Assembly (NCBI RefSeq): GCF_041395345.1
Contig: NZ_JAWLAR010000003.1
Coordinates: forward strand, 211,557-275,556
Length of the DNA stretch: 64,000 nt
DNA from: Dokdonella sp041395345
Lineage (GTDB): Bacteria; Pseudomonadota; Gammaproteobacteria; Xanthomonadales; Rhodanobacteraceae
Direction of reading: 5' to 3'
Position 1 is the first letter of the stretch. Every line of letters begins with the position of its first letter. Shown here piece by piece: positions 52,062 to 60,969 of this stretch. Under the pieces are notes generated by a model. The model was not told where the DNA came from and searched no databases. It saw nothing but the letters and a program-made list of their open reading frames with translations. The position numbers and the translations under genes are program-made.

Positions 52062-53296
52062 CAGAGCTTGCGCCGCGGTGGAACGAGCAAGTCGCCGAAC
52101 AGCAGGCCAGCGACCAGGGCCACAAGCAGGGTCATCAGGGTAATGCCGGTATCCAGCCCGAGCATGACATCCCGCTCGAAGACGAAACTGAGCGTGCGGA
52201 AGCCAACGCTTCCCGGTACCAGCAGGATGATGCCGGGCTCGCGGATCAGCGCTCCGGGTCGATTGAATACTCGCGCGAACACGTTGCTGGCGGCGCCAAG
52301 GAGCAGGCCGCCAGCGAACACGCCGAAAGCGGCCGAGACATAGACGCCGCCGACGCGCGTGCAAATGTAGCCGGCGATGACCGCGCCGATGACGATCGGA
52401 AAGTAGCGCAGGGGACTGCGGAAGGTGATCGCAAACGTGATCGCCGACAGCGGCACCGCGACCCATTCGGTCCAGGCCGGAATCGCCAGCAGCGGCACCG
52501 GCGGCGGCACCAGGCCAAACAGGGCACAGATCTGCGTCGCTGCAACCGTACCGAATGCGAGTTTCAGCAGTACCGCCATTGCGCCCGCCATGCGAGCCGT
52601 GCCGGATACGAGATCCTGGCTGGACAGTTCGCGCACGGCTGCAGTCAGGCTCATGCCGGGCAAGAGGATGATCAGGCTGGCAACCACTACCGAGCGCACC
52701 TGAATCGGAACCAGATAGACCGCGACCACGGTGGCGATGATGGTCGCCAACAGCGCCGATATGGCCTCGAACGCTGCCGCGATATTCGGTCGCTTGCGCG
52801 CACTGAGCGCGGTCACGCCGGTCACCAATCCGATCGCTGCCGCGGTGCCGACACCTGCCCAGCCTGTGAGCAGGATCGCGGCGACGCAGGCAGGTGCCAC
52901 GGCATAGGCCAGAAGGGTCAGCAATTTTATCGCCAGCGAGGGTTTCAGCGTGGCGATATCGCGCAGCCGACGCCTGCCCTCCGCCAGATCCATGCTGCCG
53001 TTGATGACCTGATCGGCAATCTCGTCGACCAGGCACAGGTGCTTCAGGTTCACCTCACCTGGCGGCAGACGCAGCACCTGGGTCAGTTCCGCGATCCCGC
53101 TTTCGCTGTTGCCCAGGTGCGAGAACGACATGATGATCGAGGTTGGCGTCGACAGGATGTCGCAGCTCAGAGAAAGGCGCTGGGCCACCAGGCTGATTGC
53201 GGCTTCCAGTCGCGGAGCCGCCGTGCCGTACTCGTGCAGGCGCCTGGCCAGCTCGACGATGAATTCCACACGCGTGGTCAGGGGCACACTGGTCAT
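52061..53296 (-). CDS. Threonine/serine exporter family protein (ThrE, fused YjjP/YjjB type)
   Basis: A 411-residue exporter. The N-terminal cytoplasmic domain (about 1-120: FIVELARRLHEYGTAAPRLEAAISLVAQRL, SIIMSF) is the DUF1212/YjjP part. Then come about nine or ten membrane helices, with ThrE segments RKRPNIAAAFEAISALLATI, VVASLIILLPGMSLTAAVREL and GLLLGAASNVFARVFNRPGALIREPGIILLVPGSVGFRTL. This second half is the YjjB-like part, so both units are in one chain, as in ThrE of actinobacteria. It probably exports threonine, serine or small peptides/dicarboxylates. It is the first gene of a two-gene operon with the DUF1275 gene, divergent from the Mla-like operon. Confidence 0.9.
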   Translation of the reverse strand: MTSVPLTTRVEFIVELARRLHEYGTAAPRLEAAISLVAQRLSLSCDILSTPTSIIMSFSHLGNSESGIAELTQVLRLPPGEVNLKHLCLVDEIADQVINGSMDLAEGRRRLRDIATLKPSLAIKLLTLLAYAVAPACVAAILLTGWAGVGTAAAIGLVTGVTALSARKRPNIAAAFEAISALLATIIATVVAVYLVPIQVRSVVVASLIILLPGMSLTAAVRELSSQDLVSGTARMAGAMAVLLKLAFGTVAATQICALFGLVPPPVPLLAIPAWTEWVAVPLSAITFAITFRSPLRYFPIVIGAVIAGYICTRVGGVYVSAAFGVFAGGLLLGAASNVFARVFNRPGALIREPGIILLVPGSVGFRTLSFVFERDVMLGLDTGITLMTLLVALVAGLLFGDLLVPPRRKL

Positions 53297-53777
53297 TCAG
53301 CTTGTCCATCAGGTTCTTGCGGGATCGGGCGACAGCCACAGGCGCGCGGTTTGCGGCGCGACGATCGCCGCTCCCGGTGCATCGACACATCGAGCTGCAA
53401 GCCGCGCCAGCCATCTGGGGCTGGGCCTGCGGCATTCAATGGATCACCCCCCCGACGGGCCGCCGAAATCCGGACGACCATGCCATCGCGCCTGGCACGC
53501 AATCCGGCGGGGCCTCGCTTGCTGCGGCCATCCGGAATGACGATCCACGCGACGAAGTGTGCAGGATAGCTGCTAACCTTTGCACGCGTGCGAATGTCGA
53601 GGAGCCGTAGGCAGGATGGTAGGCAATCGTGGCGAACGAGTTTCGCCATTCATTCCGATGAAATCGGGCGTTGACGGGGCGACATCCCGGAACAATCCGC
53701 ATTTTGCACACCGCCCCGCCGGCTACTCGCTTAACGCCATGCAATTGGCATCGTCTGACAACGGATTCCCTGGCTGA
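53297..53777. other. 481-bp divergent intergenic region, no supported gene
   Basis: It lies between thrE-like (minus) and the STAS-MlaE gene (plus). Several long open frames cross it on both strands but none shows family sequence or a signal peptide; they look like artefacts of high GC. A small hairpin GGCGAACGAGTTTCGCC near 53629-53645 and a palindrome ATGCAATTGGCAT near 53740 are present. Promoters for both flanking operons are expected here. Confidence 0.5.
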
Positions 53778-54890
53778 ATGGATAGCATCGGAACTGCCAG
53801 CTTCGCTGAAGAAAGCAACACGATCGTTGCCAGCGGCGACTGGACGCTCGATCACCTGAACGCGCTGTCCGCGCTATGCAAGACGTTGCGCCGTGGCATC
53901 GGCACCCAGGTCAGTGTGGACGCCAGCGCCGTCGGGCGCATGGACACGGCCGGGGCCAGCATCCTGCTCGAGCTGGTCGACGACGATCCAGCCCGCGTCA
54001 AGGTCGATTCCGAGGCTGTGCGAAAGCTGATTGCCGCGGTCGCAAAGGCAGAAAATGCGCCGCCTGCCGCCCCTCCAAAGCGGGATACGGGCTTTCTTTC
54101 CAGCGTGGCCAATGTGGGCGCTTCTCTGGAGGAATTCTGGAACAATGCCGTCGAGCTGATCGGATTCGTCGGTCTGATCCTGTCGGCGTTCGGGCGCACG
54201 GTATTCCGGCCAGGCACCTGGCGACTCACTTCGACGATCGCGCACATCGAGCAGACCGGCCTGAACGCGCTGCCCATCGTCGGATTGCTGTGCTTTCTGG
54301 TCGGTGCCGTTGTCGCCTTCCTGGGCGCAACCGTGCTCAAGGAGTTCGGGGCCAGCATCTACACGGTGGAACTGGTCGGCTATTCCTTCCTGCGCGAATT
54401 CGGCGTGCTGCTGACAGCAATCATGGTCGCGGGCCGCTCGGGCAGCGCGTTCACCGCACAGATCGGCTCGATGAAGGCACGTGAGGAAGTCGACGCCATC
54501 CGCACCCTGGGCCTCGAGCCTGTCGATGTGCTGGTCATGCCGCGGGTCCTGGCCCTGCTCGTGTCGATGCCGATCCTGACCCTGGTCGGCATGCTGGCCG
54601 GACTGATCGGGGGCGCAGCGGTCTGCGTGTTTGCGCTTGATGTATCCCCGACCATGTTCATCGTGCGCTTGCACGAAACGACAACCGTGCGCCACTTCTG
54701 GGTCGGCATGAGCAAGGCGCCCATCTTCGCCTTCCTGATTGCCGCGATCGGGTGCCTGGAAGGATTCAAGGTTTCCGGAAGTGCGGAGTCGGTGGGCTCG
54801 CACACCACCTCAAGCGTCGTGCAATCGATTTTCGTGGTCATCCTGATCGATGCACTGGCCGCAATCTTCTTCATGGAAATCGATCTATGA
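53778..54890 (+). CDS. MlaE-type ABC transporter permease with N-terminal STAS domain
   Basis: A 370-residue protein. Residues 1-85 form a STAS-like domain (TIVASGDWTLDHLNALSALCKTL, then VSVDASAVGRMDTAGASILLEL), and residues about 115-368 are an MlaE permease with several membrane helices (EQTGLNALPIVGLLCFLVGAVVAFLGA, ELVGYSFLREFGVLLTAIMVAGRSGSAFTAQIGSM, MKAREEVDAIRTLGLEPVDVLVMPR). In E. coli the STAS protein MlaB is a separate subunit that stabilises the complex; here it is fused to the permease. With the next three genes it forms a phospholipid or hydrophobic compound transport system across the periplasm. The next gene overlaps by ATGA. Confidence 0.93.
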   Translation: MDSIGTASFAEESNTIVASGDWTLDHLNALSALCKTLRRGIGTQVSVDASAVGRMDTAGASILLELVDDDPARVKVDSEAVRKLIAAVAKAENAPPAAPPKRDTGFLSSVANVGASLEEFWNNAVELIGFVGLILSAFGRTVFRPGTWRLTSTIAHIEQTGLNALPIVGLLCFLVGAVVAFLGATVLKEFGASIYTVELVGYSFLREFGVLLTAIMVAGRSGSAFTAQIGSMKAREEVDAIRTLGLEPVDVLVMPRVLALLVSMPILTLVGMLAGLIGGAAVCVFALDVSPTMFIVRLHETTTVRHFWVGMSKAPIFAFLIAAIGCLEGFKVSGSAESVGSHTTSSVVQSIFVVILIDALAAIFFMEIDL

Positions 54891-55687
54891 GCCAGGAAGA
54901 GCCGGTCATCCGCATTCGCGGCCTGCGCAACCAGTTCGGCAGCCAGGTCGTGCACGAGAATCTGGATCTCGATGTCTATCGTGGCAACATCATTGGTGTG
55001 GTCGGCGGCTCCGGATCGGGCAAATCGGTCTTGCTGCGTTCGATCATCGGCCTGGGTCACCCGGCTGCAGGCAGCATCAAGCTGTTCGGCGAAGAGGTGT
55101 CGACCCTGACCGATGCGCGTCGCGCCATGATTGAACGTCGCTGCGGAGTACTGTTTCAGAACGGCGCCCTGTTTTCCTCACTGACCGTGGCCGAGAACGT
55201 GGCGGTCGCGCTGACCGAACACCACGATATCGACCCGCAATGGGTGGCCCATCTGTCCAAGCTCAAGATTTCCCTGGCCGGGCTGCCGCTGAGTTCGGCC
55301 GACAAGTATCCGGCGCAATTGTCGGGCGGCATGGTCAAGCGCGCCGCACTGGCGCGCTCGCTGGCCCTGGATCCGGACATCCTGTTTCTGGACGAGCCCA
55401 CCGCCGGTCTGGATCCGATCGGTGCCGCAGCATTCGATCAGCTGATCCTGACCTTGCGCGACAGTCTTGGCCTGACCGTATTCCTGATCACCCACGATCT
55501 CGATACGCTGTACACGATCTGCGACCGGGTCGCCGTGCTGGCCGAAAAACGCATCCTCGTCGCCGACTCGCTGGATGTCGTGGAAAACAACAGCAATGAA
55601 TGGATCCAGGAATACTTCCAGGGTCCCCGCGGGCGCGCGGCGCAACGCGCATCCGCCAATCACGCACACCAACCCGCAGGCCATTGA
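54887..55687 (+). CDS. MlaF-type ABC transporter ATP-binding protein
   Basis: A 266-residue ABC ATPase: Walker A GGSGSGKS (40-47), Q-loop LFQNGALFSS, signature LSGGMVKRAALARSL, Walker B DILFLDEPT, D-loop GLDP, H-loop LITHDLDTL. The MlaF-like sequence FGSQVVHENLDLDV and the FQNGALFSSLTV block fit retrograde/anterograde lipid transport ATPases, where the ATPase drives the MlaE dimer. Its start overlaps the permease stop (ATGA), and mlaD starts 2 bp after its stop. The extended Ala/Arg/His-rich tail (about 245-266) may be a variable extension. It should work as dimer on the cytoplasmic side. Confidence 0.95.
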   Translation: MSQEEPVIRIRGLRNQFGSQVVHENLDLDVYRGNIIGVVGGSGSGKSVLLRSIIGLGHPAAGSIKLFGEEVSTLTDARRAMIERRCGVLFQNGALFSSLTVAENVAVALTEHHDIDPQWVAHLSKLKISLAGLPLSSADKYPAQLSGGMVKRAALARSLALDPDILFLDEPTAGLDPIGAAAFDQLILTLRDSLGLTVFLITHDLDTLYTICDRVAVLAEKRILVADSLDVVENNSNEWIQEYFQGPRGRAAQRASANHAHQPAGH

Positions 55688-55689
55688 CG

Positions 55690-56634
55690 ATGGAAACCCG
55701 TGCACACCACGTTCTCATAGGAGCATTCGCCATCACCGCCTTCCTGGTCGGGCTCGGCTTCGTGCTCTGGCTTTCCAACTCGGGTGCCGACAGCAAGTTC
55801 AGCAACTACGAGGTCGTTTTCACCGAAGCCGTGACCGGCCTGTCCAAGGGCGGCCTCGTGCAGTACAACGGCATCAAGGTCGGCGAAGTCACCCAGCTCA
55901 AGCTGGACGCCAAGGACCCGAGAAAGGTCGTGGCCCTCATCCGGCTTGATGGCGACACACCGGTCAAGGTGGATACCAAGGCCAAACTCGGCCTGCTTGG
56001 CCTGACCGGCACGGCCTTCATTCAATTGTCGGGCGGCAGCCCGGGCAGCAAGCCCTTGCTGCCGACTCCGGAGCACCCGGTGCCGGTGATCGTGGCCGAA
56101 GAGTCGGCCCTGGCCAAGATCATGGCCTCGGGCGAGGATATCGTCACCAGCGTCAATGAATCGCTGCTGCGGGTCGGTCAGTTGCTGTCCAGGGAGAACA
56201 TCGATCACGTCACCGCGACGCTGGAGAACATCAATCTGATCACGACCACGGTCGCCGACCAGCGTCAGGACATGACCATCGCCCTGACCCAGTTGGCCGA
56301 TGCCAGCAGCGAGCTCAAATCGACGCTCGCAACCCTGCACAACATGGCCACCACAACCAACGAATTGATCAATACGGATGTTCGACGCGTTCTGGAATCC
56401 ACCGACAAGGCCATCGCATCGATCGAACGCGTCGCCGAGTCGGCCGATCTGCTGGTGACCGAAAACCAGGCCGCGCTTTCCAACTTCAGCAACCAGGGCC
56501 TGCGCCAGGTGGGTCCGACGCTGTACGAACTTCGCGAAACGCTACGCTCCTTCCGCCAGCTCAGTGACCAGCTCGGCAGCTCCAATACCCTGCTGCTCAA
56601 TCGCGACCAACCTCGGGAGTTCAATCCGAAATGA
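55690..56634 (+). CDS. MlaD family (MCE domain) periplasmic lipid transport protein
   Basis: A 314-residue MCE-domain protein: one N-terminal membrane helix (about 8-28, HVLIGAFAITAFLVGLGFVL), an MCE domain (about 38-115: YEVVFTEAVTGLSKGGLVQYNGIKVGEV, LGLTGTAFIQLSGG), then a long alpha-helical C-terminal region (about 145-300) rich in Asn/Thr/Ala, like the extended MlaD relatives of the PqiB/LetB and Mce groups that form a needle-like channel. Lipid or hydrophobic substrate is predicted to pass through its hexamer across the periplasm. It lies between the ATPase and the lipoprotein genes, with ATGA overlap to the latter. Confidence 0.93.
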   Translation: METRAHHVLIGAFAITAFLVGLGFVLWLSNSGADSKFSNYEVVFTEAVTGLSKGGLVQYNGIKVGEVTQLKLDAKDPRKVVALIRLDGDTPVKVDTKAKLGLLGLTGTAFIQLSGGSPGSKPLLPTPEHPVPVIVAEESALAKIMASGEDIVTSVNESLLRVGQLLSRENIDHVTATLENINLITTTVADQRQDMTIALTQLADASSELKSTLATLHNMATTTNELINTDVRRVLESTDKAIASIERVAESADLLVTENQAALSNFSNQGLRQVGPTLYELRETLRSFRQLSDQLGSSNTLLLNRDQPREFNPK

Positions 56635-57260
56635 TGCGCAATCTTCGATTCCTGCTGCCCGGCGTGCTGGTCTTTCTCAGCGCCTGCTCCGCCCTGGGCG
56701 GCAAGCACACGCCATTCGCCATCTACGCACCCCAGGTGAACCTGCCGGCCAGCGCAGCCGGTGCTGCCTCGATCGAGTGGCAGCTCCTGATCGATACGCC
56801 ACGCACCAGCGCAACGCTCGACTCGACCCATATCGCCGTAATGCCATCGCCTGGCGTGCTTGAGGTGTATCCAGCTGCGCGCTGGCGAGATCCTGCACCG
56901 ATCATGCTGCGCAGCCTGATCGTGCAGGCCTTCGACAGTGACGGCCGCATCAGTGGCGTCAGCGCCGCCGACGCAGGGCTCAGCGGTGACTATGCGCTAT
57001 CCCTGGAATTGCGCGGATTCCAGGTCGAGATGAGCGGCGACAATGCCGAAGCGGCGATCCGGCTCACGGCCAAGCTGTTCGACCACGCCAGCAACCGGAT
57101 CGTGGCGACGAGGCCTTTCGACGCGCTTGCGCCTGCCGCCAGCAGCGATGTCGGCGACACGGTCAGGGCCTTCGAGCAGGCGCTCGATGAAATGCTGCCC
57201 AAGCTGGTCGAATGGACCATCGAGCAGGGCAACCTGCATGAGAACGGGAAAAAGCCCTGA
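56631..57260 (+). CDS. PqiC-like ABC transport auxiliary lipoprotein
   Basis: A 209-residue lipoprotein (signal ending FLSAC, Cys19) with the 'ABC-type transport auxiliary lipoprotein' domain: LIDTPRTSATLDSTHIAVMPSPGVLEVYPAARWRDPAPIMLRSLIVQAFD, then SLELRGFQVEMSGDNAEAAIRLTAKLFD. The SLELRGFQV element is typical of the family. It likely sits on the outer membrane at the end of the MCE needle, like PqiC. No MlaC or MlaA is encoded in this window, so the system resembles the Pqi-like type in its outer parts but has Mla-like inner membrane components. ATG overlaps the mlaD stop. Confidence 0.9.
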   Translation: MMRNLRFLLPGVLVFLSACSALGGKHTPFAIYAPQVNLPASAAGAASIEWQLLIDTPRTSATLDSTHIAVMPSPGVLEVYPAARWRDPAPIMLRSLIVQAFDSDGRISGVSAADAGLSGDYALSLELRGFQVEMSGDNAEAAIRLTAKLFDHASNRIVATRPFDALAPAASSDVGDTVRAFEQALDEMLPKLVEWTIEQGNLHENGKKP

Positions 57261-57359
57261 GCGGGGAGTGGAGTTTTCGCCTGCCCGGACTCGCGCATTT
57301 GATGGCGAGCGAAGCAAACCCCGACATCGTGCAATGCAGGGTCGACGAAATCGCCGCGA

Positions 57360-58772
57360 TCAGCGGGGCGGGAGGACCGGATAGTCTGGCGTCGCGTCCA
57401 GCGTCGAAGCGCAAACTTCGGCCAACTCGATCAGGCGCAGGTCCGAACCGGGCGCGCCCACCAGTTGCAGGCCGACCGGCAAACCGCTTTCGAGCTTGCC
57501 CATCGGCAGACTGATGGCCGGGCAGCCGGCGACGCTGGCGAAGCTGCAGAGATCCGCATCGTTGGCCCGCTCGGTCTCGCCAATCCGGTAAGGCCCCTGC
57601 GAAACAGTCGGCAGCACCAGCACATCGATCTGCCCGAACAACTGGCGTGCCTTGAGCACCGCACCGTCGAGCATGCGATCGGCAGCCGCGTAGTGCACCG
57701 CAGACTTGTGCCGGGCGAAACCCAGCATGTCGCGCAGGCGCGCCGATACCGGATGCGCACCGTCATCCAGATCGGATTCCAGCTCGCAGGCCAGTTCGCT
57801 TTCCATGATCAATAGCGCGGCGCGACGGACGCGGGCGAAATCGTAATCCGAGAAATCCGCATCCATGCGTTCGCCCAGTTCCAGTCCGAGCGCGTCGGTG
57901 GCACGGGCGAACAGGCTGCAGACCTCCGGACTCACGCCGAGCGACGCCAGATTCGGCAGGAAACCGCTGCGCAGACGTCCCGGCTCCCAATCGGGAGGCG
58001 ACAAGGCCACGCGTCTCCGGCGCGAGCGCACATCCTCGACGTCATAGGCATCGAGCACCTGAAGCACGACGGCCAGATCCTGCACCGAGCGCGCCAGGAT
58101 ACCGACGCTATCGAGGCGTCGCGCTGCGGGAATCATTCCGGCAGTCGAGATCTCGCCGACGGTCGGACGCAATCCGAATACACCGCAATGACTGGCGGGG
58201 ATGCGCACGGAACCCAGCGTATCGGTACCGATGGCAAAACTGCACAGGCCCGCGGCAACCGCTGCGGCGGAACCGGCTGATGAACCTCCGGCAATGAATT
58301 CGGGGTGATGCGGATTCCGGGTCGCGCCGGTGTTGGCCGTGGTTCCGGTCGTACCGAGCGCACCTTCATCGACCGCCGTCTTGCCGAGAATGATCGCACC
58401 GGCGGAACGCAGCCGGGCAACCACCGTGGCATCGGACTCGGCAATGCGCGCCGCACGACCGGCCAATCCCAATGCGGTCGGCAGACCTGCCACGTCGATA
58501 TTGTCCTTGATCGCGACCGCTACACCATCGAGGCGGCCAATGATCGTCTTTCCATTTCGGCGCTGATCGCTGGCAGCGGCATCCCTGGCGGCCGTCTTGT
58601 CGAGCGCGACAAAAGCGTTCAAGGCTTCGTTCAGGTCGGCGATGGCTTCTTCATATACCGCGCAAAGTCGACTCGGCGCGAGGCGCCCCGAAGCCATCCA
58701 GTGCAGCAACTGGAAAGTGCTCGCACCGCGCAATCGCTGGCTGGAAAGTTCCGCTTCTTGGATGTCAGTCAT
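57360..58772 (-). CDS. Amidase signature family amidohydrolase
   Basis: A 470-residue amidase-signature enzyme. The catalytic Ser-cisSer-Lys triad is visible: Lys in VAIKDNIDVAG, cis-Ser in GGSSAGSAAAVAAGL, and nucleophile Ser in IGTDTLGSVRIPASHCG. The length and order fit GatA-like amidases, but the gene does not sit with gatB/gatC, and the sequence (ALGLAGRAARIAESDATVVARL) is the general amidase type. Substrate is unknown; an aliphatic or aryl amide is typical. AGGA precedes the ATG. Divergent from the ETF-ubiquinone oxidoreductase across 103 bp; convergent with the Mla-like operon. Confidence 0.93.
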   Translation of the reverse strand: MTDIQEAELSSQRLRGASTFQLLHWMASGRLAPSRLCAVYEEAIADLNEALNAFVALDKTAARDAAASDQRRNGKTIIGRLDGVAVAIKDNIDVAGLPTALGLAGRAARIAESDATVVARLRSAGAIILGKTAVDEGALGTTGTTANTGATRNPHHPEFIAGGSSAGSAAAVAAGLCSFAIGTDTLGSVRIPASHCGVFGLRPTVGEISTAGMIPAARRLDSVGILARSVQDLAVVLQVLDAYDVEDVRSRRRRVALSPPDWEPGRLRSGFLPNLASLGVSPEVCSLFARATDALGLELGERMDADFSDYDFARVRRAALLIMESELACELESDLDDGAHPVSARLRDMLGFARHKSAVHYAAADRMLDGAVLKARQLFGQIDVLVLPTVSQGPYRIGETERANDADLCSFASVAGCPAISLPMGKLESGLPVGLQLVGAPGSDLRLIELAEVCASTLDATPDYPVLPPR

Positions 58773-58875
58773 GCGTTAATCCTGTTCGATCCCCGATTAT
58801 GCCGCAACTGCGAATTGCTGCCGGCATCCCGAACCCGGACAATGAGCGCTGGCCCGAAGCAGACAGGACCTCGAA

Positions 58876-60480
58876 ATGAGCGAACGCGAAACGATGGAAT
58901 ACGACGTCATCACGGTCGGCGCAGGCCCGGCCGGGCTCGCTTTCGCGATCCGCCTGAAGCAGCTGAAGCCCGATCTGAACGTCTGCGTGATTGAAAAAGC
59001 CTCGGCGATTGGCGCCCAGATCCTGTCCGGCGCGGTCATCGAGCCCGAGCCGCTGAACGAGTTACTGCCCGAATGGGGGGCGAATCCGCCACCGATCTGC
59101 GTGCCGGCGGCGAAGGACGAATTCTGGTGGTTGCGCGATCACGAGCGCGCGACCAAATTCCCGATCGCACCGCCGCAGATGAACAATCACGGCAACTTCA
59201 TCGTCTCGCTGGGCGCACTCTGCGCATGGCTGGCACCACAGGCCGAAGCGCTGGGCGTCGATGTCTTCCCGGGTTTTGCCGCGTCTGAAGCCATTTTCGA
59301 TGAAGCCGGAGCGGTCAAGGGTGTCCGCATCGGCGACATGGGCGTGGCCCGCGACGGCGCGCACAAACCCGGCTACACCGAAGGCATCGATATCATCGCG
59401 CCGATCACCGTGCTGGGCGAAGGTTGCCGAGGCAGCATCAGCAAGCAGCTGATCGCACGCTACAAGCTCGATGCGGACAGCGATCCGCAGACCTATGGCA
59501 TCGGCCTGAAGGAACTCTGGCAGCTGCCCGAAGGGCGCGGCGAGCCAGGCAAGATCGTGCACACCTTTGGCTGGCCGCTCGACCCGGCCACCTACGGCGG
59601 CAGCTTCCTGTACCACCTCGACAAGGATCGCGTCGCGATCGGCTTCGTCGCCGGACTCGACTACGTCGATCCGGAATTCAAACCGTTCGAAGCCTTCCAG
59701 CAACTCAAGAACCATCCGATGATCAAGCCCTTGCTCGAGGGTGGCGAGATTCTCTCGGCCGGCGCGCGCGCGATCATCGAAGGCGGCTACCAGTCGCTGC
59801 CGAAGGTCGAGATGCCGGGCGCCATGCTGATCGGCGACTCCGCAGGCCTGGTCAACGTGCCCAAGATCAAGGGCACCCACCAGGCCATGCGCTCCGGCAT
59901 GCTCGCCGCCGAACACATTGCCGAAACCGGCAAGAGCGACGGCTGGGATGCGAAGCTGCGCGGCTCCGTCGTCATGAAGGAACTGCGCAAGGTGCGCAAC
60001 ATTCGCCCCGGTTTCAACAAGGGCATGTGGTTCGGCCTGGCCAATGCCGGCTGGGAAACGGTCACCGCGGGTCTGTCGCCGTGGACGCTGAAGAACCATG
60101 CCGATCATTCGGCGCTGAACAAGATCGCCAACTACGAATCACCGAATCGCGACTGGACCGATCGCAGCCTGCCTCCACGCGATCGTCTCGCCAGCGTCTA
60201 TTTCGCCGCCACCGAACACGATGAAGACCAGCCGGTCCATCTCAAGGTCGCCGACACGAATGTATGCATCACCCGGTGCGCCGAAGAGTACGACAACCCC
60301 TGCACGCGTTTCTGCCCGGCTGGCGTCTACGAGATCGTCGAGGACGATTCCGGCAAGCGCCTGCAGATCAACGCGGCCAACTGCGTGCACTGCAAGACCT
60401 GCGACATCAAGGACCCCTACCAGATCATCACCTGGGTCACACCCGAAGGCGGCAGCGGGCCGAACTACCAGAACATGTGA
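58876..60480 (+). CDS. Electron transfer flavoprotein-ubiquinone oxidoreductase
   Basis: A 534-residue ETF-QO that passes electrons from the electron transfer flavoprotein to the quinone pool in beta-oxidation and amino acid catabolism. N-terminal FAD motif VGAGPAGLAFAIRLK, then GAQILSGAVIEP, the GDSAGLVNVPKIKGTHQAMRSG FAD/Q region, and the C-terminal [4Fe-4S] cysteines in CITRCAEEYDNPCTRFCPAGVY and CVHCKTCDIKDPYQIITW. All expected family elements are present. AGGAC precedes the ATG. It is an inner-membrane-associated monomer. The amidase diverges upstream and a DUF1203 gene converges downstream, 25 bp away. The gene is often called etfD or fixC-like, and I give no symbol. Confidence 0.96.
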   Translation: MSERETMEYDVITVGAGPAGLAFAIRLKQLKPDLNVCVIEKASAIGAQILSGAVIEPEPLNELLPEWGANPPPICVPAAKDEFWWLRDHERATKFPIAPPQMNNHGNFIVSLGALCAWLAPQAEALGVDVFPGFAASEAIFDEAGAVKGVRIGDMGVARDGAHKPGYTEGIDIIAPITVLGEGCRGSISKQLIARYKLDADSDPQTYGIGLKELWQLPEGRGEPGKIVHTFGWPLDPATYGGSFLYHLDKDRVAIGFVAGLDYVDPEFKPFEAFQQLKNHPMIKPLLEGGEILSAGARAIIEGGYQSLPKVEMPGAMLIGDSAGLVNVPKIKGTHQAMRSGMLAAEHIAETGKSDGWDAKLRGSVVMKELRKVRNIRPGFNKGMWFGLANAGWETVTAGLSPWTLKNHADHSALNKIANYESPNRDWTDRSLPPRDRLASVYFAATEHDEDQPVHLKVADTNVCITRCAEEYDNPCTRFCPAGVYEIVEDDSGKRLQINAANCVHCKTCDIKDPYQIITWVTPEGGSGPNYQNM

Positions 60481-60504
60481 TCCGGACATCGGTCTGTCGC
60501 CGAT

Positions 60505-60969
60505 TCATGCCCGATCCACGCGACACTGGAAGCAATTGAACTTCGAGCGGATGTGGACATAGGCCACCTCGGGATTCTCGAGCAGTGATTCGCATGTCGC
60601 TGCAATCTCGTCGCCCTTGACGATGCGCGCCGTCTCGTAACGGATCCAGTCATTGCCATCGTAGCCACGAACGATGGCAGGGTCGAAATGCGTGAACCAG
60701 GTCGGCAGATGATCGCTTTGGTAGCGATCGCATTCTTCCGCATGCAGAAAGATCGGACCGGATTCGGCATAGGGCTGGACCGTCTCGAACGGCCGCCAGG
60801 ACAGTACGAGCATCGGACTGCCCTCGGCGATCAGACCAAGACAGTGGCGGCAGGGATTGGCGCCTGCATCTGCTGTTTTCAGCAACGCGGGTTGGCCGTT
60901 TGCATCGGCGCCCCCGTTGCGGATTCGGACTGCTTCTTCATGTGCTATTCCTTCGACTCTCATTCTCAT
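60505..60969 (-). CDS. DUF1203-like protein
   Basis: A 154-residue soluble protein resembling DUF1203. Features: an N-terminal strand/helix, a CRHCLG motif (about 41-46) with two cysteines, SPMLVLSWRPF, then ESGPIFLHAEECDRY, and the ending YVHIRSKFNCFQCRV. The second Cys-pair region (HAEECDRY, NCFQC) with His residues suggests a possible metal or redox role, but no function is established. The start at 60969 has GGAC upstream at acceptable distance; a longer ORF starting at 61017 and one two codons downstream are possible. No signal peptide. It converges with the ETF-QO gene. Confidence 0.75.
   Translation of the reverse strand: MRMRVEGIAHEEAVRIRNGGADANGQPALLKTADAGANPCRHCLGLIAEGSPMLVLSWRPFETVQPYAESGPIFLHAEECDRYQSDHLPTWFTHFDPAIVRGYDGNDWIRYETARIVKGDEIAATCESLLENPEVAYVHIRSKFNCFQCRVDRA

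Noticed and set aside
51372..53036. Single 554-codon minus-strand frame
   Set aside because: Only its last 229 codons are a protein (DUF1275, starting 52061). The upstream part is a frame-shifted reading of the ThrE-type gene.
53297..53777. Open frames on both strands before the Mla-like operon
   Set aside because: No family features, no clear start signals, and frames overlap each other; treated as noncoding.
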